The notes beneath the pieces are model-generated. The model had not been told where the DNA came from and ran no database searches. It was given only the letters and a program-made list of their open reading frames with translations. The position numbers and the translations under genes are program-made. DNA of 64,000 nt, from positions 348,759-412,758 of the forward strand of contig CAUYUJ010001392.1 of NCBI GenBank assembly GCA_963575745.1, written 5' to 3'. Each line of letters starts with the position of its first letter. Position 1 is the stretch's first letter. Shown one piece after another: positions 1 through 10,337 of the stretch. The stretch is from Prorocentrum cordatum (taxonomy: Eukaryota > Sar > Dinophyceae > Prorocentrales > Prorocentraceae).

Positions 1-354
1 GTCTCCCTGCCCCCTTCCCCCTCCCCAGGGTTCGAAATCCGATTGAAGGGGAGGGGGCTAGGGAGGGGGGTGTCTCTGGGCTCCCCAACGCACCCCTGGG
101 GCCTCTGGAGCCTTCAAATGTCCACTCCGTTGCCTCCAAGCTGCCTAGTATTCCATCACAGCTTGCGCAAGCTGGGATTCAACACGCCGAGGAGGTCTCA
201 AAAACACCCTAGATAGCCTCAAGACGGTCCAATAAGCATCCAAGACGCCCCAATAGAGCTCCGCGAGGACCACCAAGATGGCCCCAAGAGTCACACATCG
301 TCCTAATCCCATGATAAAACTGTATGTTTAGTAGATTCGCCTTTTTAGTTTTGA

Positions 355-680
355 CAGCGTCCGAAACACCCCAAAAGCCCCCAAAGATCGCACCAAGACG
401 GCTCGAGGGCCCCCCAAGAGGGGCCCAACACGGCCCAAGAGGGTCCCAAGACGGCCCACGAAGGTCACAAGACGGCCAAAGAGGCGCTGAACACGGCCCA
501 AGAGGGCCCCAAGAGCGGCCTAAAAAGGAAATTCAAGCTGACAAGTTGAGCCCTCCGCCCCAAGAGGAGACCCGAGACCGCAAGCAGAAGTCAAATAGAC
601 CACCAAGAAGCCCCAAGAGACTCCCAAGAGGCCCGTAAGAGCCCCCAAACGGTCCCAGAACGGCCTCACAACTGCCTCCA
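355..680 (+). repeat. CCCAAGAGGGCC-type degenerate tandem repeat
   Basis: Runs of an approximately 12-bp unit (GGCCCCAAGAGG and variants). The same motif, in either orientation, forms blocks at 6560-8190, 19660-19790, 26110-26340, 38820-39230, 42120-42390, 42960-43090, 43650-43900, 59100-59720, 60430-61080 and 61390-61980. It translates to Pro/Gly/Arg/Gln or Gly/Leu/Trp/Ser repeats in every frame; these are not proteins. Confidence 0.85.
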
Positions 681-1539
681 GGAAGCTCCCAAGAGGCTTC
701 CCTAGCGACCCCTGCTGGAGTCCACACAGCCTCTGACCCACAAGCCAGGCACAGTGGCGGGACGGGCCGAAGGCCACTGGACTGCCAACGAAAGCTTCAA
801 TCAAGCCCAAATGGATGGTGAACTGTTGACTCCTTGCCTCCTCTGGGGGTCGGCGGAATGGCGTTAGCCTCTTAAGTCTAACACGCCATGAACATAAACA
901 TTTAGAGGTCCGCGCGGATTTCTTGGATCGGCACTGAGCACCACTCCCTGGCGCGCGGAGCGCGCCAAGGGCGGCGCTGCATGCGGCCCCAGGGGGTGGC
1001 AAGCGCAGCCGAGAAACCCGCGCGGACCACGTGCTACCAGCCATCGTGCTACCATGATGAACGCCGAGTAAAGAACGAAGAAGAGGCTTTTCTGGCCACG
1101 GTGAGCCTCGGCCGCAACCAAACTGCTCGACCTCGATATGAGAAGCGGCTCGGAAACAGGAGGCCCTCCTGAACCCGATGCTGTCCGTTTCAGCTTCTTG
1201 GCTGCAGCTGTTTTGGCGCGGCACCGCTGGCCGAAGCGCCGCCCGCTCGGAATTCTGCGCGGCTCGAGGGTACGGGCGGCGACGGGCCTGCGGCGAGGAC
1301 AGCACTGGTTTCTGGTCTGACGGCGGTGGCGCTGGACATCGAGACGATGGTCGGGACTTTTTCTCCTCATCCCGTCCGCACGCATGGGGCGCACAAAGAC
1401 ATACTAGTACTACGTGTCCTCCTCGGAGTCGCGCGTCCGATCCCAACATATAGTACAACCGTCTTGTAGTGCAGAACGAGCCCGCCATGGAGCGTATCAG
1501 GGTGAGGGGGCCGAACGGTCATTCACTGGTCGTGGGTGC

Positions 1540-2840
1540 GTGGCTGAAGCGGGGTTCCGCGCTTCGGATTGCTGTTGCGTTGTTGTTGTTGCTGCAGAAT
1601 TCCCATTCTTGAAGAACAAGTATGGCTGGTGCCCCCTCACCCGTGGACATTGTCTTTCCAAGTGAAGTGCCGCCCTCGGGGCTCGCACCCTGTTTTATCA
1701 GACGCAACCTTCGTGCTCAAACTGTGTACTTGGCCCCAGGCTACAGCATCAATGGCTCCCGTCTGATACTTCCTCACAATGAATTCCAGCATTGCGCTCT
1801 CGCGCAAGATTCCTCGCTCGCAAGGTATTCAGACACCGCGTCACGTTCTCGCTTTGGTCATTCTCTCGATTGAATTGGGAATCGCGCTTTCGCTCGAGCT
1901 TTCCTCGCAATTCATGCAGGACTAACGCTTCAGCAACCCGCCTTCTCAACCTGGCCGCCTGGGCCCACCTTCCCAACCCGCCCGCTAATGTCTGCCCGCC
2001 CGATCTGCCCGTCTGGTTCTGCCACGTGGTTTCTGCTCACTAGCCCCCTTCCTGCTAATTTCTCTCGCATCCGTCCTCTCGAGATTCCCCTGCTTTAGGG
2101 GCTGCGCTAAATGCACGTGGCAGGTAAGGAAGATGTACCCCCAAATGGGGGTACGATCGAAGACGAGGAGAGCGGGTACCGAGAGCTCGGGATATTACTC
2201 GTTGATTTCGCGGGCAGATAGGAGCAAACTTGTTTCAACCGATTGCTGTTGCTGTTGTTGTTGTTGCTGGTGCTGTTCCTGTTGCTGGTGATGTTGCCAT
2301 TGATGTTGCTGTTGTTGTTGGACTCTCACTTATCATATAAATGCGGTTGATCCCACCCTCTGGGGCAGAATGTATGTTCCAATTGAAATGTCCCTCCCGG
2401 GGTTCGCACCCGGATTCTATCAACAAAAACCTTCGTGCTTAAACTGCATCTTTGGCCCGGGCTACAACAACAACGGCCTCTGTCTAACACTTCCTCACAA
2501 TGTCTTCCAACATCGCGCTCTCGCGCACGATTCCTCACAATGTATGTCGGAATCGCGCACTCGCGTAGGACCTCCTTGTAAATTAGTCAGGCACCGCGCC
2601 CCCGACATTCAGGAATCACGCTCTCGCTTTGGCCTTCCTCAAGATTTAATTGGGACTCGCGCTTCCGCACGAGCCTTCCTCGCGATTCATGAAGGGCTCA
2701 CGCTTCAACAACCCACCTTCTAAACCTGGCCGCCTGGGCCCACCTTCCCGAGCCGCCCTCTAGGGTCTGCCCACCCGATCTGCCATACTGTTTCTGCCGC
2801 GTGGTTTCTGCTTTCTAGCCCCCTCTCCTGCTACTCCCTT
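1540..2840 (+). repeat. Two-copy tandem duplication, unit about 730 bp
   Basis: Bodies 1625-2060 and 2352-2840 align along their length (for example CTTCGTGCT.AAACTG, CTTCCTCACAATG, CCTGGCCGCCTGGGCCCACC and GTGGTTTCTGCT). Each is preceded by a GTTGTTG tract (1570, 2238), and a third tract follows at 2990. No coding potential shared between copies. Confidence 0.75.
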
Positions 2841-2989
2841 TCGTGCTCCATTCTCATCCCTCCCCTTGTTCCTTCCTTCCATCCGTCCTCTCTCCATCTG
2901 CCTGAGGGGCTGCACGACATACAGGCGAAGAGGGCGGGCATCGATGGTTTGGGATACACGTGGTGAATGGCACGCGAGCAGATAAGAGC

Positions 2990-3204
2990 AATCAATCTTG
3001 AACTGCTTGCTGTTGTTGGTTTCATTATTGTTGGTGTTGCTGTTGTTGATTTCGTCGGTGTTGCTGTTGTTGGTGGTGTCGTTGCTTATGATGTTGGTGT
3101 TGTTGCTGCTGCTGCGATTGCCGTTGCTGCTCTTGCTCTCTTGCTGTTGGTGGTTTGATTGTTGCTGGTGCTACTAATGTTGTTGCTGTTGTGGTGCTGT
3201 GTTT

Positions 3205-3235
<31 letters not shown>

Positions 3236-3345
3236 TTGGTGTTGTTGGTGTTGTTGTTGTTGTTTTTGATGTCATTGTTGCTGTTGCTGTTGCTGTTGCT
3301 GATGTTGTTGTTGTTGTGGTTGCGTTGTTGTGTTGGTGTTAATCG
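2990..3345 (+). repeat. TTG/GTT microsatellite-like tract
   Basis: About 350 bp dominated by GTT/TTG triplets with scattered substitutions, encoding spurious Val/Leu runs. Confidence 0.9.
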
Positions 3346-3467
3346 TGTTGCCGTTCTTGCTGTTTTTGTTGATGGTGATGGCGGTGCTGTTTTTTGTTAG
3401 TTTGGTTACTGCTGTTTGTTTGATTGTTGGCTTGTTTGTTAGCTTGCTTGTTGTTGTCGTCGTCCCA

Positions 3468-3605
3468 CTCGCGACCCGGCCCGCGACCCACCCGCGACCC
3501 ATCCGCGACCCACCCGAGACCCACCCGCGAGCCAGCCGCGAGCCAGCCGCGACCCACCCCCCGACCCACCCGCGACCCGCCCACGACCCACCAGCGATCC
3601 ACCCC
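3468..3605 (+). repeat. 12-bp minisatellite (CGCGACCCACCC)
   Basis: About eleven imperfect copies of a 12-bp unit, GCGACCCACCC-like, with GAGCCAGCC variants in the middle. Confidence 0.85.
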
Positions 3606-3789
3606 GCGCCCGCTCCCCCACTTTTATCCGCAACTGTGGGGTGCTACGCGCAATAAGACTTCTCAGCGCGCGCATCGCCCCTGTAGGGGCGACGCACACG
3701 TAGTATTAGTATGTTTGGGTGACGCCGACCGCGCGCTCCTGCTGCCCCGCGAGCATCCTACGCTCCGAAGCACAGGCCCACCACCGACA

Positions 3790-3995
3790 TCAAGAGGTCC
3801 TTGGGCACCCTGGCGGGAGGAAACTTCGGGAGGCTGCCAGGTGGCCGCTCCTCGGGAACCTCTCGCACACCACCGCCTCGGCGTTTCGGGCACTGACTCT
3901 GCACATCTGGTTGATGACGCCCCAGTGGCAGACGATGGCCACCGACTCTTCGCCGCGCATCGCCAGCTCGGCCCCCAGTCGGCGCACGCTCTCAT
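3790..3995 (-). CDS. Histidine phosphatase terminal exon
   Basis: 206 nt starting after acceptor AG at 3997-3996 and ending with TGA. It encodes a helix (ESVRRLGAELAMRG), the C-terminal catalytic block VAIVCHWGVIN and NAEAVVCE, then a short basic tail. The His of CHWG matches the second catalytic His of the family. The first two bases (AT) complete a codon begun in the exon ending at 4247, giving the continuous reading WSRL-DESVRRL, typical of the SRL helix that precedes the last strand of this fold. Confidence 0.85.
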
Positions 3996-6434
3996 CTTGG
4001 AGGCGGCCAAGGGGTCTGAGCTGGATGGGCCCGGAAAAAAACAGTCAAGATAGAGGGATAAAAGCAAATCCTCTCAAAATCGGTCACTGGACCACCGGAC
4101 CCTCTTGGGGTCTATCTGATGCGGTTTTCCACCTCGTTCTCGTTTTTGACTGTCCAGGCGACCGAAAGAGGCGAAACAACTTCTCGAACCCAAAACCTGG
4201 AACTTTGACCACCCTTCCTGCAACCGGTGCCGGCCCACCTCCGACCCCAGCCGGCTCCAACTCTCATCCTCATCCTGAGGCTCGTCCGGACCAGCCGTCC
4301 AGCACTCCTCCAGCCCCTGCACCTCGTCGCCTCGCGGCAGCGTCTGCAGCAGCGCCTCCATGTCCGCGAGGGTGCCTGGCGTATTGCTCCTCTCATGCCA
4401 CCACATCTCGCGAGCGAAGCGGCAGAGCTCCACGGCGGGGCCCGGGACTCCAGCCACTGTGCCACGGACCCCCCCTCCTCCTTTGCCCCCCCCCCCTCCT
4501 CCCCTCCTGCTCCTTGATGCCAGAATGTTCTGGTCGCGACCGACGTGATCGGTCGCTAGCAACTTAGCTTCAAATTCCGGCATCAGCCGCGACCGATTAG
4601 GAGTGCCGATCGGTCGCTATCGACCGCGACCGAAAGAATCTGGTACCCAATGATCTAGGCCCCTGGGTGACCTGGGCCCTCGTTGGGCCTCCTGGAGAGG
4701 GCCAATCTATAGGAACATATGTAAACACACACGGATTCGTGACCCTGGAGAGGGCCAATCTATGGGAACACACATAAAAACATACGGATTCGAACCCCTG
4801 ACCCAAATGTGTCCCGCACCCTGAGTTTTATCGATCGGAATTTCAAAACCAGCGTTTCGCTCGGGACATCATCAATTTTAATTTGCCGGCCCTGCGCGAC
4901 CTTGTTATTTATAGCAAATAAATTCGCCGGCCCGTCGAAAGAACCCTGGGCCTATCCCCTCTGGGCAAAATAAGAAGGAACCCATGGAGACCAGGTCTTG
5001 CCTGGGCACGCATCGAAATATCACAAAACAGCGGTGCTTCCACTCCTTTTGAGGGGTAGCTCCCCTCCCTGGACAGATGAGACAACGCCTCCCTTCCAGC
5101 TTTCGTAGGAGTACGATCAATGGATTAATGGCCTTGCACATCTCTTCCCTAAAAGAGGGCGGAGAGCGAAGAGAAGGACCCTCTCCACCGACGTCGAATT
5201 TCTGTTTGTTGGATGACGCGGCACCCCCAGGGACTGAAGGGGCCCAGGGGCACACAAATAAATCTACACAAATCCCAGGGTACCCAATTCCATACTTTCT
5301 GGATGTTTGTCTTCCCCTCCACTTCCCATAATTTCCTTTTCTTTGGATTCGGAGAATATTAATGTCTACGTTGTTGTTTTCCCTCCTGATGGATCTCGAC
5401 CTGTTTCTCAAGGCCAACTCTTCATCCTGACTGAGGCCGGGAAGCGGACACATGGCGGCCAAGCAAAAAAGCCAGACGCCCAGAGGCCGCCGAGACACTG
5501 TCTCTTTTGCCGCCCAGATCGGAGGAGGAGAATCGGCTACAGTCAACTATGATAGCAAGGACGTGCGAAAAGGGTGCAAGCACCTTGGACGCCCATGTCA
5601 AGGTTGTTCGAGCAGGCTGGCCATCGAGTGGTTAGAGATGGACCGAGGAAGCAAGGATGCAAGGGTTCCGGTGGGAAGGTTGCCTTTATTTATCGTCGGT
5701 TTTGACTGTTCGCGCAAGAGCGGCACTAGGCAAGAGTGACCTCTGAAGCGCGGCGTCAGGTGGCCGCAGGGGTTTAAACCCGAGCGCTCAAGCCGCTGCT
5801 ACATCATCGTGTTCAGCGATCGGGGCACCCCGGTCACTGCAGCAAGGGGTGGCTCCCCGGGTGGCCCCAGAGGTCCCGACCAGTCCTGGATCCGTGATTG
5901 AAGGTCCCGGGGCCCGAGAACGTCTCCCCGAGGCTCGAAATCGAGAACGAAGAACAGCCAGAAAGATCACATCATCGATGGAGATGTGGGTCTCACGCGC
6001 AGCCGAGGGGGGCAGCGCAGCCGACGGAGTCACCGCGGGCCCGCAGATGGCAGGAGGGCACCAACCAGCTATATACACCGGACTCCGCTCCCAGCCAGGC
6101 CCATCCTGGGCCCAGGACCGGTGTCTGCGCCCTCCTGGCTTCGGCAGGAAGGCACACACACACACGCGCACACACACACACACACGCAAACACACACACA
6201 CACACAGTCACACACACACGTACGCACACACACACACACCTATCCTGAGCCCCGGATCGGCCTCAACAGGGTCGGTGCAGGTGCAGTGCGACCATGAGCG
6301 ATGAGGAAATGCCTCATGACGGTCGCAGCGCCCCACTGAGAATTGGAAGCCGCCGACACTGTAGATGGGGCGGGCCTGCTCAGAAGGCTCAGAAGTCCCC
6401 CAACCTTCTGAGAAGTTTTCTAAGCCGTCCTCGA

Positions 6435-6465
<31 letters not shown>

Positions 6466-8664
6466 CTAGAACCACGCGCGCGCTTCGCGCGCGCTTAGGT
6501 TCTGTCGAGTCACAGACCCAGGAATCGCTGTGAGAAGAAATTGGTGACGCGAAGCGTCGTGGGGGCGTCCTTGGACGTCTGGGGTCTCCTGGGGCCTCTT
6601 GAGGGGCCTCCTGGGGGCCTCCTGGCGGCCTCTTGGGGCGGAAGGCTCGAGCTTGCGGTTCGTGGTCCCCCTCTGGGCCCCCTCTTGGGCCCGTCTTGGG
6701 GCCCTCTTGGGCCATCTTGGGCGCCTCTTGGGCCGTCTTGGGGCCCTCTTGGGCTGTCCTGGGGCCCTCTTGGAAGCTTCTTGGGCCGTCTTGGGGCGGT
6801 CTTGGGCGCCTCTTGGGCCGTCCTGTAACGTCGGAAAGCCCAAAAGACAACTTTGTTGAACATGTACGTTTTACGAAGGGAATGGGCCAACTTTTGCGTC
6901 TGGGGGCCCTCTTGGGACGCATGTTGGAAGCTTCTTGGGGCGTCTTGGGGGCGTCCTTGGACGTCTGGGGTCTCCTGGGGCCTCTTGAGGGGCCTCCTGG
7001 GGGCCTCCTGGCGGCCTCTTGGGGCGGAAGGCTCGAGCTTGCGGTTCGTGGTCCCCCTCTGGGCCCCCTCTTGGGCCCGTCTTGGGGCCCTCTTGGGCCA
7101 TCTTGGGCGCCTCTTGGGCCGTCTTGGGGCCCTCTTGGGCTGTCCTGGGGCCCTCTTGGAAGCTTCTTGGGCCGTCTTGGGGCGGTCTTGGGCGCCTCTT
7201 GGGCCGTCCTGTAACGTCGGAAAGCCCAAAAGACAACTTTGTTGAAAATGTACGTTTTACGAAGGGAATGGGCCAACTTTTGCGTCTAGGGGCCCTCTTG
7301 GGACGCATGTTGGAGGCTTCTTGGGGCCTCTTGGGGGCGTCCTTGGACGTCTGGGGTCTCCTGGGGCCTCTTGAGGGGCCTCCTGGGGGCCTCCTGGCGG
7401 CCTCTTGGGGCGGAAGGCTCGAGCTTGCGGTTCGTGGTCCCCCTCTGGGCCCCCTCTTGGGCCCGTCTTGGGGCCCTCTTGGGCCATCTTGGGCGCCTCT
7501 TGGGCCGTCTTGGGGCCCTCTTGGGCTGTCCTGGGGCCCTCTTGGAAGCTTCTTGGGCCGTCTTGGGGCGGTCTTGGGCGCCTCTTGGGCCGTCCTGTAA
7601 CGTCGGAAAGCCCAAAAGGCGACTTTGTTGAAAATGTACGTTTTACGAAGGGAATGGGCCAACTTTTGCGTCTAGGGGCCCTCTTGGGACGCATGTTGGA
7701 GGCTTCTTGGGGCGTCTTGGGGGCGTCCTTGGACGTCTGGGGTCTCCTGGGGCCTCTTGAGGGGCCTCCTGGGGGCCTCCTGGCGGCCTCTTGGGGCGGA
7801 AGGCTCGAGCTTGCGGTTCGTGGTCACCCTCTGGGCCCCCTCTCGGGCCCGTCTTGGGGCCCTCTTGGGCCATCTTGGGCGCCTCTTGGGCCGTCTTGGG
7901 GCCCTCTTGGGCTGTCCTGGGGGCTTCTTGGGCCGTCTTGGGGCGGTCTTGGGCGCCTCGTGGGCCGTCCTGTAACGTCGGAAAGCCCAAAAAGCAACTT
8001 TGTTGAAAAATGTACGTTTTACGAAGGGAATGGGCCAATTTTTGCGTCTAGGGGCCCTCTTGGGACGCATGTTGGAGGCTTCTTGGGGCCTCTTGGGGGC
8101 GTCCTTGGACGTCTGGAGGCCATCTTCAGCATCTCGGAGCCCTCTTGGAGGCCTCTTGGAAGTTTCTTGGGCCGTCTTGGGCGCTCCTGGGGCCGTCTTG
8201 TCTGACCGGGGAGGCCTCCGGCAAGCCCCGACGAGCCTCCGGGCCCCCCGGGGTGCACATTTGTGGTCGAGGTCCCGGCCCCGGGCCCCCGGACCCGGTG
8301 CGCCGTTATATGTATATATAGAAATCTTCTCAGAAGGTCGCAGGGCTTCTGAGAAGCCCCGCTGCCTTCTGAGAAGGCCTCATCCTTCTCAACGCCCCCC
8401 TCTCGCCCTAGGGGGGTGGCGGGGGGTCTCGGGGGGAGGGGAAACAACTACTCCCCTCCTCGGGTGGGATCCCAAAGGTCGCATAGCCCCCTCCCCCTCC
8501 CCGACAGAGCCCCTTCCTAGTCGAAAGGAAGGTTCTTGATCCCTTCCCCGCTGGGGGGAAGCGGTCCAGGGAGGGGATCGCTGGGGGCGGTCCCGGAGGG
8601 GGTCCCAGGGGGTTGGTCCCGAGGCCAACAGGGCCCACAAGGGCCCCCACGAGGGCTCGCGAGA

Positions 8665-8700
<36 letters not shown>

Positions 8701-8742
8701 CCCCTTCAGGTTCGGCGGCACCGGCCGTAATCAAGGCCTTCG

Positions 8743-8787
<45 letters not shown>

Positions 8788-10337
8788 TATAACACAGATT
8801 CCCAGTTCGTCGTCGTCCTCGTCGTCGAGGCCGTCAGGCCGCAGCCAGCGCCCCAGACGAGACACAACTACGTGTCCCAACCATCCTGTGGTGCTGGGTC
8901 CTCGCTTTGCAGAGACAACGGCCCGCGTCATCTCACCCCGCCTCCCTCCACCTCCTCCCTCCTCCGATCACTGCCTCTGCCCTCTGCTCTCCGCATGCCC
9001 ATGTCGACACACCCCTCACACGCTTCGTGGCCCCGGATCCAAGAAGCCCTCAGGGGGTGGTGGCACATGCGGTCCACCAGCCTATGTCGGCACACTCCTC
9101 ACACGTTTCGTGGCCTTATGGGGAGCTTCCCCTCCTTCGTCCTAACTGCCTTGCGGTACTCACACTTGCACACGATTGGGCCCTTCGCCAAGATACGTTT
9201 GAATCGTCCCTGCCATGTCTTGTCGCTTGGACACGTTGGAATTTGCGGAAATAGAAACCCGACTCCCGGTTCGTCGTTGGCGTCGCCGTCAAGGCCACCA
9301 GGCCACAACCAACGACCCAGACGTGACACAACTATCTGTTCCGTCTTCCCGGGCCAACTTGGGTTGTTCTGTCTTTTCCGCTTTATTATAAAACCGCTTG
9401 GCCACATCGGAGTTGGTGCCCTCCGAGATGGGCAGGGTTCCGCCCTCGAAAGCCAGGCATGCCGTCTGCACCGCCCGCCGCAGCGGCGAGACGAGCACTA
9501 CCTCCACGCCCAGCGCCTCCGCGGGGTCCCCCCTCCAAGAGGCTGCCTGTACCTCCAGAGGCCTTCCAAACAGGGTCCGAGTTGGAAAAAATACCAATAC
9601 CGAGATCGTTCCCTTGTTTCCGCCCGTTTGAGCATCCTGGGAGGTCCTCGCCGCCACGGCTGGGTTCGCCTCGAAATTCTTGTCAGAACGCACCCTGGCA
9701 GAGGTCCAGGAAAGTAGCGGTATCGGTATCATGCGGTTTCCACAGATGGGGTCGGAGGATCGCGCCGCATCGCCGATGCATCGGCGATGCTTCGGCGATG
9801 CCTCGGCGACGTCGGCAGTGCATCGGCGACGCCGGCGCGGTGAAAATCGGAATCCTCATCGAGCCGTGCCGCCGATGCGTCGGCGATGCGGCGCGATCCT
9901 CCGAGCCCATCTGCTCGGACCCCGTTCGCAAGATCTGAAACCTCCCCGAGCTGGCTGAGCGGAGCGTCGGGCACGTCCTCCCGCTCTGCCTGAGACTGCG
10001 ATTGCCGGGGGCGCCCACGAGGGGGTGATGCGAGAGGAGCGGGCTTCTCTGAAGTTTGCGGGGCTTCGAACAAAAGCGGGGGAGAGTTCTTGGAAGCCTG
10101 CCTGGCTCCTGAGAAGCCTTCTCAGAAGCCTCCAGGGCCCTCTGAGGAGGACCCTGCCCTCTAAGACGCCCCTCCTCGCCCTCTTAGGTCACCCCCCTCG
10201 CGCCACCCCCCTGTGGGCGCCGCCAAGCTTGGCCGTGGCGGAGGAAGACGACCCTCGTCGGGCCGCCGACGACCTCCGGCGGGCTGCTCCAGGCGCCGCC
10301 AGGGGGAGGGCCCTCCCGGGATGCCTCCAGCTCTCGC
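3790..10337 (-). CDS. Histidine phosphatase (phosphoglycerate-mutase-like) domain, five terminal exons
   Basis: Minus-strand exons 10337-10229, 9989-9942, 9552-9420, 4447-4247 and 3995-3790 join in phase. In order they give a beta strand plus RHG (VVFLRHGQ), DAPLSQLGE, then EVVLVSPLRRAVQTACLAF, then an acidic helix (FAREMWWHE) and finally VAIVCHWGVIN followed by NAEAVV and a stop at 3790-3792. These are the hallmark blocks of the histidine phosphatase superfamily: the phosphorylated His and Arg of RHG, the Arg of SPLRR, a Glu/Asp acid and the second catalytic His. The family removes or moves phosphate on small molecules or proteins; substrate here is unknown. Donors are GC, GT, GC and one non-canonical GG; acceptors are all AG. 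The domain spans about 230 residues, a normal length. The third intron is 5 kb. Upstream exons in the same phase encode a coiled coil. Confidence 0.82.

Larger units (their letters stand above)
1..3789. other. Region 3' of the phosphatase gene: repeats, no recognised gene
   Basis: Holds a CCCAAGAGG-type repeat block (355-680), a half copy of the foldback element found at 12006-12154 (about 885-1015), a tandem duplication with TTG-rich linkers (1540-3345), and a 12-bp minisatellite (about 3468-3605). Open frames here are chance or repeat-derived. I see no exon I can defend. Confidence 0.6.
4448..9419 (-). other. Large phosphatase intron (about 5.0 kb)
   Basis: Separates the SPLRR exon from the acidic-helix exon. 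It holds a 54-bp two-copy repeat (4690-4800), a minus-strand open frame of 213 codons at 5546-4905 with no recognised motif, CA and TA tracts, the 386-bp satellite array (6541-8200), CTTCTGAGAAG palindromic motifs, GTC and TA microsatellites, and two local duplications (8808-8885 with 9265-9345; 9000-9033 with 9083-9116). Confidence 0.65.

Noticed and set aside
6389-8205. Many 100-290-codon ORFs on both strands rich in Pro-Arg-Gly-Gln-Asp or Gly-Leu-Leu-Trp-Ser repeats (also at 38.7, 42.2 and 59-62 kb)
   Set aside because: They are translations of the CCCAAGAGGGCC repeat and the 386-bp satellite, open in several frames at once. No start context or conserved domain.
8872-9717. 281-codon plus-strand ORF
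   Set aside because: The opposite strand carries the histidine phosphatase SPLRR exon; the plus frame is a shadow with local duplications.
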